64,000 bases of DNA. Source: an uncultured Burkholderiales bacterium (GTDB lineage: Bacteria > Pseudomonadota > Gammaproteobacteria > Burkholderiales > Burkholderiaceae_A). The notes beneath the pieces are model-generated. The model was not told where the DNA came from, ran no database searches, and saw nothing but the letters and a program-made list of their open reading frames with translations. Positions 26,361 through 34,344 of the stretch are shown piece by piece. The translations under genes and the position numbers were made by a program. Every line of letters starts with the position of its first letter. Positions within the stretch are counted from its first letter, which is position 1. The DNA is taken from positions 1 through 64,000 of the forward strand of contig CALMJH010000063.1 in the NCBI GenBank assembly GCA_937864175.1. The letters are read 5' to 3'.

Positions 26361-26502
26361 GGTAGGCCCCAAGGGTGTTACAAGGGTTTTCCCTATAACC
26401 CGATTTGCATAGGACGAGTAACCTCGACTCAAGAAAAAGTTAAGCAGGACTTATGCGTTCAGACGCATATACCAACCCGATCTGTTCAGAGGAGACACCA
26501 GC
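26361..26502 (+). promoter_or_regulatory. Intergenic leader before the formate dehydrogenase structural genes
   Basis: This 142-base gap holds a perfect inverted repeat TATGCGT-TCAG-ACGCATA (26452-26469), 34 bases before the next ATG, and a weaker GGGTT-N8-AACCC repeat near 26383-26400. GAGGAG supplies the ribosome site. I could not place a sigma70 promoter; TTGCAT (26405-26410) is one possible -35. An FNR-type TTGAT-N4-ATCAA site is not present. Confidence 0.45.
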
Positions 26503-26700
26503 ATGGACCAGAGCAAACGCCGTCGTTTTTTTGGGCTGATCGGGGGCGCTACGGCGGCCGCCGCAGCAGTCGCAGTCGTCAAGAGCCCAGTGACCCAGAC
26601 CACTGAAGTGGCCAACACCACGGCCCAGAACGCCGAGCCCAAGTCCGGTTACCAGCTAACCGAGCACGTTCGCCGCTACTACGAAACCACGCTGTCCTAA
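26503..26700 (+). CDS. Small Tat-signal protein of formate dehydrogenase cluster
   Basis: A 65-residue protein consisting of a twin-arginine-like signal (KRRRFFGLIGGATAAAAAV) and a short tail ending in YQLTEHVRRYYETTLS. Such short proteins occur immediately upstream of the catalytic subunit gene in many proteobacterial formate dehydrogenase loci and are annotated as a formate dehydrogenase region Tat target. A GAGGAG ribosome site and a complete frame support it. Its function is not known; it may act as an assembly aid or be a minor subunit. Confidence 0.82.
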   Translation: MDQSKRRRFFGLIGGATAAAAAVAVVKSPVTQTTEVANTTAQNAEPKSGYQLTEHVRRYYETTLS

Positions 26701-26728
26701 GCCAGCCGACTCCGTCAAGGACCCCACC

Positions 26729-29704
26729 ATGACTATCCTACGCAAGAAGTCTTCAGCCCCAGCCTCCCGCGCCAGCGGACTGGTCTCCTCACTCGGACGG
26801 GCCATCGAGTCGCGTCTTCCCACTCTGGATCGGCGTAGCTTCCTGAAGCGCTCCGGCCTCGGTGTCGGTGCGGGTATCGCGGCCGGCCAACTCAGCTTCG
26901 TTCGCAAGGCTCAGGCCAAGCCCGAGGGAGCCGACAAGCTCGATGGCAAAGGCAAGATCGAGGTCAAGCGAACTGTCTGCACGCACTGCTCGGTGGGCTG
27001 TGCCATTGACGCAGTCGTAGAAAACGGCATCTGGACGCGGCACGAGCCTGTCTTCGATTCGCCCATCAACCTCGGTGCCCACTGTGCAAAGGGCGCGGCC
27101 ATTCGTGAGCATGGCCACGGCGATCATCGTCTGCGCTACCCGATGAAGCTCGTCAATGGCACCTACACCCGAATCAGCTGGGACGAGGCCCTCGACGGCA
27201 TCACCAAGAAAATGCGGGCCCTCACCAAGGCCCATGGCCCTGACTCTCTGTTTTTGGTTGGTTCCTCAAAGTGGAACAACGAGCAGGCCTATATGGGCCG
27301 CAAACTCGTGGCTTTCATGGGTACCAACAACTGTGACCACCAGGCCCGTATCTGTCACTCCACCACGGTTGCAGGTGTTGCCAACACCTGGGGCTATGGG
27401 GCCATGACCAACAGCTACAACGACATGCGCAACGCCAAAGCAGCGCTCTACATCGGTTCGAACGCTGCTGAAGCACACCCGGTCTCCATGCTCCACCTCT
27501 TGGCGGCCAAAGAGCAGAACGGCTGTAAGGTAATCGTCGCTGACCCGCGTTTCACCCGCACGGCGGCCAAGAGTGACCAGTACGTCCGCATTCGGTCGGG
27601 CACAGACGTTGCCTTCCTCTTCGGCGTGCTTCATCACATCTTCAAAAACGGCTGGGAAGACAAGCAGTACATCAACGACCGTGTCTTCGGCATGGACGCG
27701 GTTCGCAAAGAGGTCATGGAGCAGTGGACGCCCGCACGAGTGACCGAGGTCACCGGTGTGCCCGAGGCCCAGGTGGCCCAGGTCGCCCGCACCATGGCCA
27801 TGAACCGTCCCAGCACCATCGTCTGGTGTATGGGCCAGACCCAGCACACCATTGGCCACTCCATGGTTCGGGCCTCTTGCATTCTGCAGCTGGCCTTGGG
27901 CAACATCGGCAAGTCTGGTGGTGGCGCAAACATCTTCCGTGGTCACGACAACGTTCAGGGCGCCACCGACGTGGGCCCCAACCCCGACTCTCTGCCTGGC
28001 TACTATGGTCTGGCTGAGGGTTCCTGGAAACACTTCTGCGGCGTCTGGGGTGTTGATTTCGATGCCATGAAAGCCCGCTTTGCGCCCGGCATGATGGAAG
28101 AAAAGGGCACTACCGTCTCTCGTTGGGTGGACGCCGTGTTGGAGTCCAATGACAACGTGAAAGGTGGTAGCGTGAAGGGCCTGTTCATGTGGGGCCACGC
28201 ACCCAACTCGCAGACCCGCGGTACCGACATGCACAAGGCGATGGCGGCCCTTGATCTGCTGGTGGTCGTGGATCCCTATCCGTCTGCCACAGCGGCCATG
28301 GCCAACCATCCCATCGAGGGCGTCAAGAACAACCCCAACCGTGAGGTCTACCTCCTGCCCGCGGCCACCCAGTTTGAGTGCGCGGGTTCCGTGACCGCCT
28401 CCAACCGCTCGATTCAGTGGCGTGAGAAGGTGATTGACCCGCTCTTCGAGTCGCTTCCTGACCACGTCATCATGCAGGCCCTCGCCGACAAACTGGGCTT
28501 CGGCGCTGAGATCTCCAAGAATTACAAGATGCTGAAGACCAAGTTTCATGGTCGCGAGTGGCGCGAACCAGAGGTTGAGTCCATCTTGCGAGAGATCAAC
28601 AAGACGGTCTGGACCATCGGCTACACAGGCCAGTCGCCCGAGCGTCTCAAGGCCCACATGCGCAACATGCACCTCTTCGATGTCAAGACCCTGCGCGCCA
28701 AGGCTGGTAAGGATAAGCAGACAGGCTACGACCTCTCGGGCGATTACTTCGGTCTGCCCTGGCCCTGTTACGGCAACGAGAAGCTCAAGCATCCTGGCTC
28801 ACCAAACCTCTACGACACCAGCCGTCACGTCATGGATGGCGGTGGCAACTTCCGCGCCAACTTTGGCGTTGAGAAAGACGGCGTGAGCCTGCTGGCGGGC
28901 AAGGGTTCCCACTCTAAGGGTGCTGACGTGAAGGAGGGCTACCCCGAGTTCGACCACGCCCTGGTCAAGAAACTCGGCTGGTGGGACGAACTCACGGCGG
29001 AAGAGAAGGCACTGGCCGAGGGCAAGAACTGGAAGACCGATCTGTCCGGGGGCATCATCCGCGTGGTCATGAAGAAGCACGGCTGCCACCCGTTCGGCAA
29101 TGCCAAGGCCCGCGCCGTGGTCTGGAACTTCCCCGACCCAGTGCCCAAGCACCGCGAGCCGCTCTATGGCACCCGGCCCGACCTGGTTGCCAAATACCCG
29201 ACCTACGACGACATGAAGACCCACTGGCGTGTTCCCACCCTCTACAAGTCCATTCAGGACAAGGCGGTGGCAGACAAGGCCTACGAGAAATTCCCGCTCG
29301 TCATGACGTCGGGACGTCTTGTGGAATACGAGGGTGGTGGTGAAGAAACCCGTTCGAACAAGTGGCTGGCTGAGTTGCAGCAAGACAACTTTGTGGAGAT
29401 TAATCCCAAGGCTGCTGCAGCCCGTGGCATCCGAGACGGCGAGTGGGTCTGGGTCAAGTCGCCCACCGGCGCTCAGATCAAGGTCAAGGCCATGGTCACG
29501 GAGCGTGTTGGTGCGGACACCGTCTTCATTCCCTTCCACTTCTCGGGTTGGTGGCAGGGCAAGGACATGCTCAAGTCCTACCCCGACGGCGCAGCGCCGA
29601 TCGTGCGAGGTGAGGCGGTCAACACGGCCACGACCTACGGCTACGACGCTGTAACGATGATGCAGGAGACAAAAACCACCATTTGCCAGGTTGTGAAGGC
29701 CTAA
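26729..29704 (+). CDS. fdhA: Formate dehydrogenase catalytic subunit (Mo/W-bisMGD, Cys type)
   Basis: The 991-residue catalytic subunit of a periplasmic, FDH-N-like enzyme that oxidises formate to CO2. A Tat signal (DRRSFLKRS) sits at about residues 34-42. The N-terminal cluster is CTHCSVGC followed by CAKG, and Cys209 in ARICHS, directly before His, occupies the active-site position taken by selenocysteine in E. coli FdnG; the codon is TGT, so no selenocysteine is needed. The C-terminal molydopterin-binding domain ends in FHFSGWW and TTYGYDAVTMMQETK. Metal could be Mo or W; the neighbouring tungstate importer makes W a fair guess. Confidence 0.95.
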   Translation: MTILRKKSSAPASRASGLVSSLGRAIESRLPTLDRRSFLKRSGLGVGAGIAAGQLSFVRKAQAKPEGADKLDGKGKIEVKRTVCTHCSVGCAIDAVVENGIWTRHEPVFDSPINLGAHCAKGAAIREHGHGDHRLRYPMKLVNGTYTRISWDEALDGITKKMRALTKAHGPDSLFLVGSSKWNNEQAYMGRKLVAFMGTNNCDHQARICHSTTVAGVANTWGYGAMTNSYNDMRNAKAALYIGSNAAEAHPVSMLHLLAAKEQNGCKVIVADPRFTRTAAKSDQYVRIRSGTDVAFLFGVLHHIFKNGWEDKQYINDRVFGMDAVRKEVMEQWTPARVTEVTGVPEAQVAQVARTMAMNRPSTIVWCMGQTQHTIGHSMVRASCILQLALGNIGKSGGGANIFRGHDNVQGATDVGPNPDSLPGYYGLAEGSWKHFCGVWGVDFDAMKARFAPGMMEEKGTTVSRWVDAVLESNDNVKGGSVKGLFMWGHAPNSQTRGTDMHKAMAALDLLVVVDPYPSATAAMANHPIEGVKNNPNREVYLLPAATQFECAGSVTASNRSIQWREKVIDPLFESLPDHVIMQALADKLGFGAEISKNYKMLKTKFHGREWREPEVESILREINKTVWTIGYTGQSPERLKAHMRNMHLFDVKTLRAKAGKDKQTGYDLSGDYFGLPWPCYGNEKLKHPGSPNLYDTSRHVMDGGGNFRANFGVEKDGVSLLAGKGSHSKGADVKEGYPEFDHALVKKLGWWDELTAEEKALAEGKNWKTDLSGGIIRVVMKKHGCHPFGNAKARAVVWNFPDPVPKHREPLYGTRPDLVAKYPTYDDMKTHWRVPTLYKSIQDKAVADKAYEKFPLVMTSGRLVEYEGGGEETRSNKWLAELQQDNFVEINPKAAAARGIRDGEWVWVKSPTGAQIKVKAMVTERVGADTVFIPFHFSGWWQGKDMLKSYPDGAAPIVRGEAVNTATTYGYDAVTMMQETKTTICQVVKA

Positions 29705-29724
29705 GGCAGAAAAGGAAAAACATC

Positions 29725-30357
29725 ATGGCTCAAATGAAATTCATCTGTGACACCGAGCGCTGCATCGAGTGCAATGGCTGTGTGACCGCCTGTAAGGCGG
29801 AGCACGACGTCCCCTGGGGCGTGAACCGCCGTCGAGTGGTCACCATCAACGACGGGATGGCAGGCGCCGAGAAGTCCATCTCTGTGGCCTGTATGCACTG
29901 CTCAGATGCCCCCTGTATGGCGGTCTGTCCGGTTCAGTGCTTCTACAAGACCGACGAGGGTGTTGTCTTGCACGACAAAGACGTCTGCATCGGATGCGGT
30001 TACTGCTCCTATGCCTGTCCATTCGGTGCGCCTCAATTCCCGTCCGGCGCGGCTTTCGGCATGCGCGGCAAGATGGACAAGTGCACCTTCTGTGCGGGTG
30101 GACCAGAGGCCAACGGCTCCAAGGCCGAGAACGACAAGTACGGTCGCAACCGCCTGGCCGAGGGCAAGCTGCCCGCCTGTGCCGAGATGTGCTCCACCAA
30201 GGCCCTGTTGGCTGGCGATGGCGACACCATTGCCGATATCTTCCGCAGCCGTGTGACCGTTCGCCAGACCAATGGCAAGGCTGCCGGCGCAGAACTCTTC
30301 GGCTGGGGAACGGCCTACGGCAAGAAGCCCGCAGCCAACCAAGAGAAGCGGAGCTAA
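29725..30357 (+). CDS. fdhB: Formate dehydrogenase iron-sulfur subunit
   Basis: A 210-residue four-cluster ferredoxin that carries electrons from FdhA to the membrane cytochrome FdhC. Cysteine groups are CxxCxxCxxxC at residues 13-23 (with Cys8 before it), CMHCSDAPCMAVC, CIGCGYCSYACP, and a split last group CTFC...CAEMC. It has no signal peptide, consistent with export alongside the Tat-bearing FdhA. ATG 29725 follows AAAGGAAAAAC and is preferred to the upstream in-frame start inside fdhA. The protein lacks the C-terminal membrane helix of E. coli FdnH. Confidence 0.94.
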   Translation: MAQMKFICDTERCIECNGCVTACKAEHDVPWGVNRRRVVTINDGMAGAEKSISVACMHCSDAPCMAVCPVQCFYKTDEGVVLHDKDVCIGCGYCSYACPFGAPQFPSGAAFGMRGKMDKCTFCAGGPEANGSKAENDKYGRNRLAEGKLPACAEMCSTKALLAGDGDTIADIFRSRVTVRQTNGKAAGAELFGWGTAYGKKPAANQEKRS

Positions 30358-30359
30358 GC

Positions 30360-30599
30360 ATGAATGCCACTCTCCTGCGAATCAGCCTGGCCGTTGGGCT
30401 TGCTGCGGGCCTCACAGCCTGCGGTCAAGAAGCGGCCAAGACCAGTGCTGGCCCCAAGGCAGACCAGAAGGCGGCGACGGCCGCCGACAATGGTTATGTC
30501 GAGAAGACGTTTACCTCGGGTGACCAGGCCAGCTGGAACAAGGCCCTAAAGGACCGGGCAGCGGCTCAAAACGACTACGTACGGGCCAAGCCACTATGA
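30360..30599 (+). CDS. Small lipoprotein encoded between fdhB and fdhC
   Basis: A 79-residue protein with a lipoprotein signal: MNATLLRIS, a hydrophobic core and the lipobox LTAC, lipidated cysteine at about residue 21. The mature 58 residues are Ala/Lys/Asp-rich and end in NDYVRAKPL. It starts two bases after the fdhB stop and its stop overlaps the fdhC ATG (ATGA), so it is translated as part of the enzyme operon. I do not recognise the family. A role in anchoring or assembling the periplasmic complex is inference from position. Confidence 0.7.
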   Translation: MNATLLRISLAVGLAAGLTACGQEAAKTSAGPKADQKAATAADNGYVEKTFTSGDQASWNKALKDRAAAQNDYVRAKPL

Positions 30600-31645
30600 G
30601 GACCCTTCTCCGAAACCTCTCGGTTGTTGCGCTACTGGGGCTGGGCATCGGGGCTAGCGCTCAGGCGCAGGAGTACTCCGCTGGATCTGCCCCGGGGAGC
30701 CTCCCCGGTATTCAGTCTCAGAACGTCCTAGACCTGCCCAAGGCGGCACAGGAGCAGATTTCTCGAGACCAGGCACAGCCGCAGAACAATGCGCCGGTCT
30801 GGCGTGGTGTCAACAGCACCGTTGAGCATTACAGCTCAATCAAGACGCCAGAGGCGGGAGTTCTCATTCAACAAGGCGGGCACCAGTGGCAGCTCTTCCG
30901 CAATGGGGTCGTCACCGTCTTTGGTGGCTGGCTGCTGGCCATCGCCATCTGTGCGGTCGGCGTGGTCTACCTCATCAAGGGCTCTATCAAGCTCCAGGCT
31001 GGTGCCTCTGGTCAGATGATGTTGCGCTTTACCCGGCTAGAGCGTTGGTCCCACTGGGCCATGGCCTATAGCTTCATCATCTTGGCAGTCTCCGGCATTG
31101 TCATCATGTGGGGCCGGTACTTCTTGCTGCCCATCATTGGCGGCAACGCCTATGGTCCCCTGACCCTGATGCTCAAAAACATCCACAACATCGTCGGGCC
31201 GTTCTTCACCGTGAGCGTGGTGGTCTTCTTCCTGCTCTACGTCCGAGACAACATTCCCAGCGCCCGTGATTTCCAGTGGTTTCTGGCGGGCGGCAAGGGC
31301 CCGAGCCACCGGTTTAACGGTGGTGAAAAGCTCTGGTTCTGGTTTGGCGTGACGGTGTTGGGCGTTGTCGTCTCGGCTTCTGGCTGGGTCCTGAACTCTA
31401 TCGTCCCGGGCATTGAGTATTTCACCCGAGAGCAGATGCAGCTGGCCAACGTCGTTCACGGCATCGGCTCCATTCTGTTCATGGCGATGGCAGTGGGACA
31501 CATCTACATTGGCTCCATCGGCATGGAAGGTGCCTACCAGGGCATGAGCACGGGCTACGTGGACGAGACCTGGGGACGCGAGCACCACGACCTCTGGTAC
31601 AGCGATGTCAAGTCCGGTGGGAACCACAGGGGACATCGGGCCTAG
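30596..31645 (+). CDS. fdhC: Formate dehydrogenase cytochrome b subunit
   Basis: The 349-residue membrane subunit that takes electrons from FdhB and reduces quinone. A cleavable signal (to about AQAQ, residue 25) is followed by a periplasmic stretch of about 80 residues, a first hydrophobic segment around 105-128 and then the four-helix cytochrome b core starting at RFTRLERWSHW. Candidate haem-ligand histidines are in WSHW, KNIHNIVG and VVHGIGS. The C-terminal tail is His-rich. A terminator follows, closing the operon. Confidence 0.93.
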   Translation: MRTLLRNLSVVALLGLGIGASAQAQEYSAGSAPGSLPGIQSQNVLDLPKAAQEQISRDQAQPQNNAPVWRGVNSTVEHYSSIKTPEAGVLIQQGGHQWQLFRNGVVTVFGGWLLAIAICAVGVVYLIKGSIKLQAGASGQMMLRFTRLERWSHWAMAYSFIILAVSGIVIMWGRYFLLPIIGGNAYGPLTLMLKNIHNIVGPFFTVSVVVFFLLYVRDNIPSARDFQWFLAGGKGPSHRFNGGEKLWFWFGVTVLGVVVSASGWVLNSIVPGIEYFTREQMQLANVVHGIGSILFMAMAVGHIYIGSIGMEGAYQGMSTGYVDETWGREHHDLWYSDVKSGGNHRGHRA

Positions 31646-31691
31646 GCCCACCGTGTAGGGGTTAGTCCGGACTTTCAGCGCTACTTCCCTC

Positions 31692-31724
31692 GGGGCGGGT
31701 CACTGATCCGCCCCTTGTCTTTTA
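31692..31724 (+). terminator. Terminator after the formate dehydrogenase operon
   Basis: Perfect stem GGGGCGG/CCGCCCC (31692-31698 and 31708-31714), nine-base loop, then TTGTCTTTTAT. It ends fdhC transcription 47 bases after the stop, so fdhD starting at 31735 probably has its own promoter or depends on read-through. Confidence 0.8.
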
Positions 31725-31734
31725 TGATCACACC

Positions 31735-32595
31735 ATGAAGCAACATCCTCCCCCCGGGGTCTATTGGCCGGTGCTCTCCGATGCGGCCGTGCCGCTGGTC
31801 TCTGAGGTCTTGGTCACTGACGAGATGGGCCGCCAGAAGGCCATCCATATCCCGGGCGAGCGGCCGCTGACGGTCTACGTCGACAAGCAGGAGTTGGTGA
31901 CGCTGATGACCCTCGGCGGTGCACCCGAGGCCCTGGTGCTGGGGTACCTGAAGAACCAACGTTTTGTTCATCAACTCGACGAGGTGGTCTCAATCCAGGT
32001 GGATTGGGAGGTTGGGGCTGCATCGGTCAAGACCAGGGATGGCATTGCCAGCCTGAAGGCGCGACAGGAAAAACGCACCGTGACGACCGGCTGTGGCCAG
32101 GGGACGATCTTCGGCGACATACTCTCCGACCTCGATGCCATACGTCTGGATGCTGACGCCCGACTCGACCAGCAGACGCTGGTGGCCATTGTGGAGTCAG
32201 TTCGGCAGCACAAGTCCATCTACAAACAGGCCGGTTCGGTTCACGGCTGTGCAGTGTTTCGTGGCGCTGAGATGCTGATGTTCGTGGAGGACGTGGGTCG
32301 ACACAATGCGGTGGATGCGATTGCTGGCCGAATGTGGCTAGAGGGGCTCTCGGGCGAAGACCTGGTCTTCTATACAACAGGCCGTCTCACCTCCGAGATG
32401 GTGATCAAGGGAGCCCAGATGGGCATTCCTTTTTTGCTGTCGCGGTCTGGCGTGACCCAGATGGGTCTGGAGATGGCGCAGAAGGTAGACCTAACCCTCT
32501 TCGGGCGGTGCTCGGGGGAGCACTTTCTACTCTACAGCGGCGCCCATCGCTTTCTTGCTCGGCATCACATGAATCAGGGTGCAGTCGAGTCCTAA
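31735..32595 (+). CDS. fdhD: FdhD, formate dehydrogenase sulfurtransferase/maturation factor
   Basis: FdhD passes sulfur from a cysteine desulfurase to the bis-MGD cofactor before it enters formate dehydrogenase. The 286-residue protein has the family's KQAGSVHGCAVF, VGRHNAVDAIAG, YTTGRLTSEMV and FGRC motifs. In E. coli a CxxC (Cys121/Cys124) is central to activity; here the aligned stretch reads TTGCGQGT (Cys around 120), keeping only the first cysteine. Its 3' end runs 69 bases into the end of convergent modC. The fdh terminator lies just upstream. Confidence 0.93.
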   Translation: MKQHPPPGVYWPVLSDAAVPLVSEVLVTDEMGRQKAIHIPGERPLTVYVDKQELVTLMTLGGAPEALVLGYLKNQRFVHQLDEVVSIQVDWEVGAASVKTRDGIASLKARQEKRTVTTGCGQGTIFGDILSDLDAIRLDADARLDQQTLVAIVESVRQHKSIYKQAGSVHGCAVFRGAEMLMFVEDVGRHNAVDAIAGRMWLEGLSGEDLVFYTTGRLTSEMVIKGAQMGIPFLLSRSGVTQMGLEMAQKVDLTLFGRCSGEHFLLYSGAHRFLARHHMNQGAVES

Positions 32596-33639
32596 TTCCA
32601 GGGCCTCGCCCAGACCCAGTTGGAGTTTTTGGAGTTCACGCTGCGAGAGGGTCAGCTGCAGACTCTGGGGCTCGGGATAGTCGAGCTGAACCTGGCAGAG
32701 GACGGTCTCCCCCAGTTGTCGAAGTTGGCTAACCCGGCCCTGCAGCGCGCAGCCTCGGGGGTATTCGGTGAGTCGAATGGCCTGAGGGGGAATTATCCAG
32801 TCCACTGCTCGGCCGTCGTCAATTCGACCCTTGTCCGCGATCTGCAAAATGGGGTTGTCCGCACTCAGCCCCCATTGGAGCTCTGCCACGCCGTCTAGGC
32901 TGGTCTTCCGAAAAATACCCTTGTAACGGTTCTGGATGCCCACGATGTCAGCGACCCGGGCATTTCGCGGCTTAAGCAAGACGGTCCTTGGATCGCCTTG
33001 CTGGAGACCCACTCCAGCGTCGATGATCAAGAGCTGGTCGGCCAAGAGCCTCGCCTCTTCGAGATTGTGAGTCACCATCAGCATGGGCACACGCGTGGTC
33101 TCGCGAATTTCTGCGAGTAGGCCATAGAGGGCCGTCCTCGCGCTCTGGTCAACGGCCGAGAAGGGCTCGTCGAGTAGGAGAAGGCTGGGGGATTGGGCCA
33201 GGGCCCGGGCAATGGCCACCCGCTGCTGTTGTCCTCCCGACAGGGTGCTGGCCATCTGCCGAGCTTTGGACTCCAGCCCCACTCGACCCAGCCAGGTCAG
33301 GCCCACAGACTCTGGGCAGCCATGCAGGCAGACATTCTGCAGGGCTGTGAGGTGCGGCATGATGCCGTAGTTCTGAAAGACCACCCCAACGCCCCGCGCC
33401 TGAGGCGACAGGTGAATGCCGCGTTCGTGAGAGAGCCAATCGTGGTCGCCGTGGCGGATGAAGCCGCGATCGGGGCGAAACAGGCCGCACAGCGCTCGGA
33501 GCAGGCTGGTCTTGCCGCTGCCCGATGGCCCCAGGACCACCGTCAGATCTCCAGGGCGAATGGTGAGGCTGAGCTGAAGACGGGTTGGGGCACCCTGGTG
33601 GTCCAGGTCGATGCAAATGGGCTGGGCGGTCTGGATCAT
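32527..33639 (-). CDS. modC: ModC, molybdate ABC transporter ATPase
   Basis: A 370-residue ATPase of the molybdate importer. Walker A GPSGSGKTS, Q-loop FQNYGIMP, signature LSGGQQQRVAIA, Walker B LLLDEPFSAVD and switch His in THNLEE are intact, and the C-terminal third is a Mop/TOBE-type regulatory region. The frame opens further upstream inside modB, but ATG 33639 gives a normal N terminus. It is the last gene of mfd-serB-modABC and its end overlaps fdhD tail to tail. Confidence 0.9.
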   Translation of the reverse strand: MIQTAQPICIDLDHQGAPTRLQLSLTIRPGDLTVVLGPSGSGKTSLLRALCGLFRPDRGFIRHGDHDWLSHERGIHLSPQARGVGVVFQNYGIMPHLTALQNVCLHGCPESVGLTWLGRVGLESKARQMASTLSGGQQQRVAIARALAQSPSLLLLDEPFSAVDQSARTALYGLLAEIRETTRVPMLMVTHNLEEARLLADQLLIIDAGVGLQQGDPRTVLLKPRNARVADIVGIQNRYKGIFRKTSLDGVAELQWGLSADNPILQIADKGRIDDGRAVDWIIPPQAIRLTEYPRGCALQGRVSQLRQLGETVLCQVQLDYPEPQSLQLTLSQRELQKLQLGLGEALELGLDCTLIHVMPSKKAMGAAVE

Positions 33640-33646
33640 GCTTGCC

Positions 33647-34333
33647 TCATGCCTGCCTCTGGCCCAGCCAGTCCTGTTTGCGGGAGAGCACCAGAATGGC
33701 TGCCAAGGTGGCAATCGAGATGCCCAGCAGTACCGCAGCCATCTGGTTGGCCCCCGCCAGATCGAAGGCCTGGACCCGGTCATAGATGGCAATCGACAGG
33801 GTTCTGGTTTCTCCGGGCAGGTTGCCCCCGACCATCAACACCACGCCAAACTCCCCCAGCGTGTGGGCGGCGGTAAGCGCTAGACCCGTAACCACGCCGG
33901 GCCAGGCCAGTGGCAGCTCCACCTTCCAGAGGGTCTGCCACCTGGAGAGTCCACAGGTCCAGGCAGTCTCTCGAAGGCTCTGCGGGATGCTGGCCAGGGA
34001 CCGAACCATGGGCTGAACCATGAAGGGCAGGTTGGCGATCAGGCTGGCCACGACCAAACCCTCGAATCGAAAGGCCAGGCCTTCAAGACCAATGAAGCGC
34101 CACCAGGCGGTCTGTCCGCCCCCGCCCAGCGGCGAGCTAAAGGCCATCAGTAGATACAGGCCCAAGACCGTTGGCGGCAGGATGAGTGGCAGCATGGTCA
34201 GAATCTCGACCGGCTTGCGGGCCCTGGATTCCGAGAAGGCCAGCCAGTAGGCCAGCGCAAAGCCGATGGGCAAGAGCAGCAGGCCGGTGATCGCGGCGAG
34301 CTTCAGGGAGATGGTGATGGCCTGCCAATCCAT
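33647..34333 (-). CDS. modB: ModB, molybdate ABC transporter permease
   Basis: A 228-residue inner-membrane permease with about five hydrophobic segments, the ILPPTVLGLYLL segment typical of ModB, and the EAA loop in the RETAWTCGLSRWQTLWKVELPLAWPG region. GEFGVVLMVGGNLPGETRTLSIAIYD is strongly conserved in molybdate permeases. It lies 11 bases after modA and seven before modC. Confidence 0.93.
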   Translation of the reverse strand: MDWQAITISLKLAAITGLLLLPIGFALAYWLAFSESRARKPVEILTMLPLILPPTVLGLYLLMAFSSPLGGGGQTAWWRFIGLEGLAFRFEGLVVASLIANLPFMVQPMVRSLASIPQSLRETAWTCGLSRWQTLWKVELPLAWPGVVTGLALTAAHTLGEFGVVLMVGGNLPGETRTLSIAIYDRVQAFDLAGANQMAAVLLGISIATLAAILVLSRKQDWLGQRQA

Positions 34334-34344
34334 GCGTGGCTCGA

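Noticed and set aside
26361-26502. FNR (TTGAT-N4-ATCAA) or NarL-type site upstream of the FDH genes
   Set aside because: No match to the FNR half-sites was found; the clear repeat has a different sequence.
27353-27355. Possible selenocysteine codon in fdhA, suggested by the presence of mnmH/selU
   Set aside because: The active-site codon is TGT (Cys), not TGA, so no selenocysteine insertion is needed.
27266-28792. 508-codon open frame antisense to fdhA
   Set aside because: It lies wholly within the strongly conserved fdhA coding sequence, its translation is low in recognisable motifs, and long antisense frames are expected in GC-rich coding DNA.
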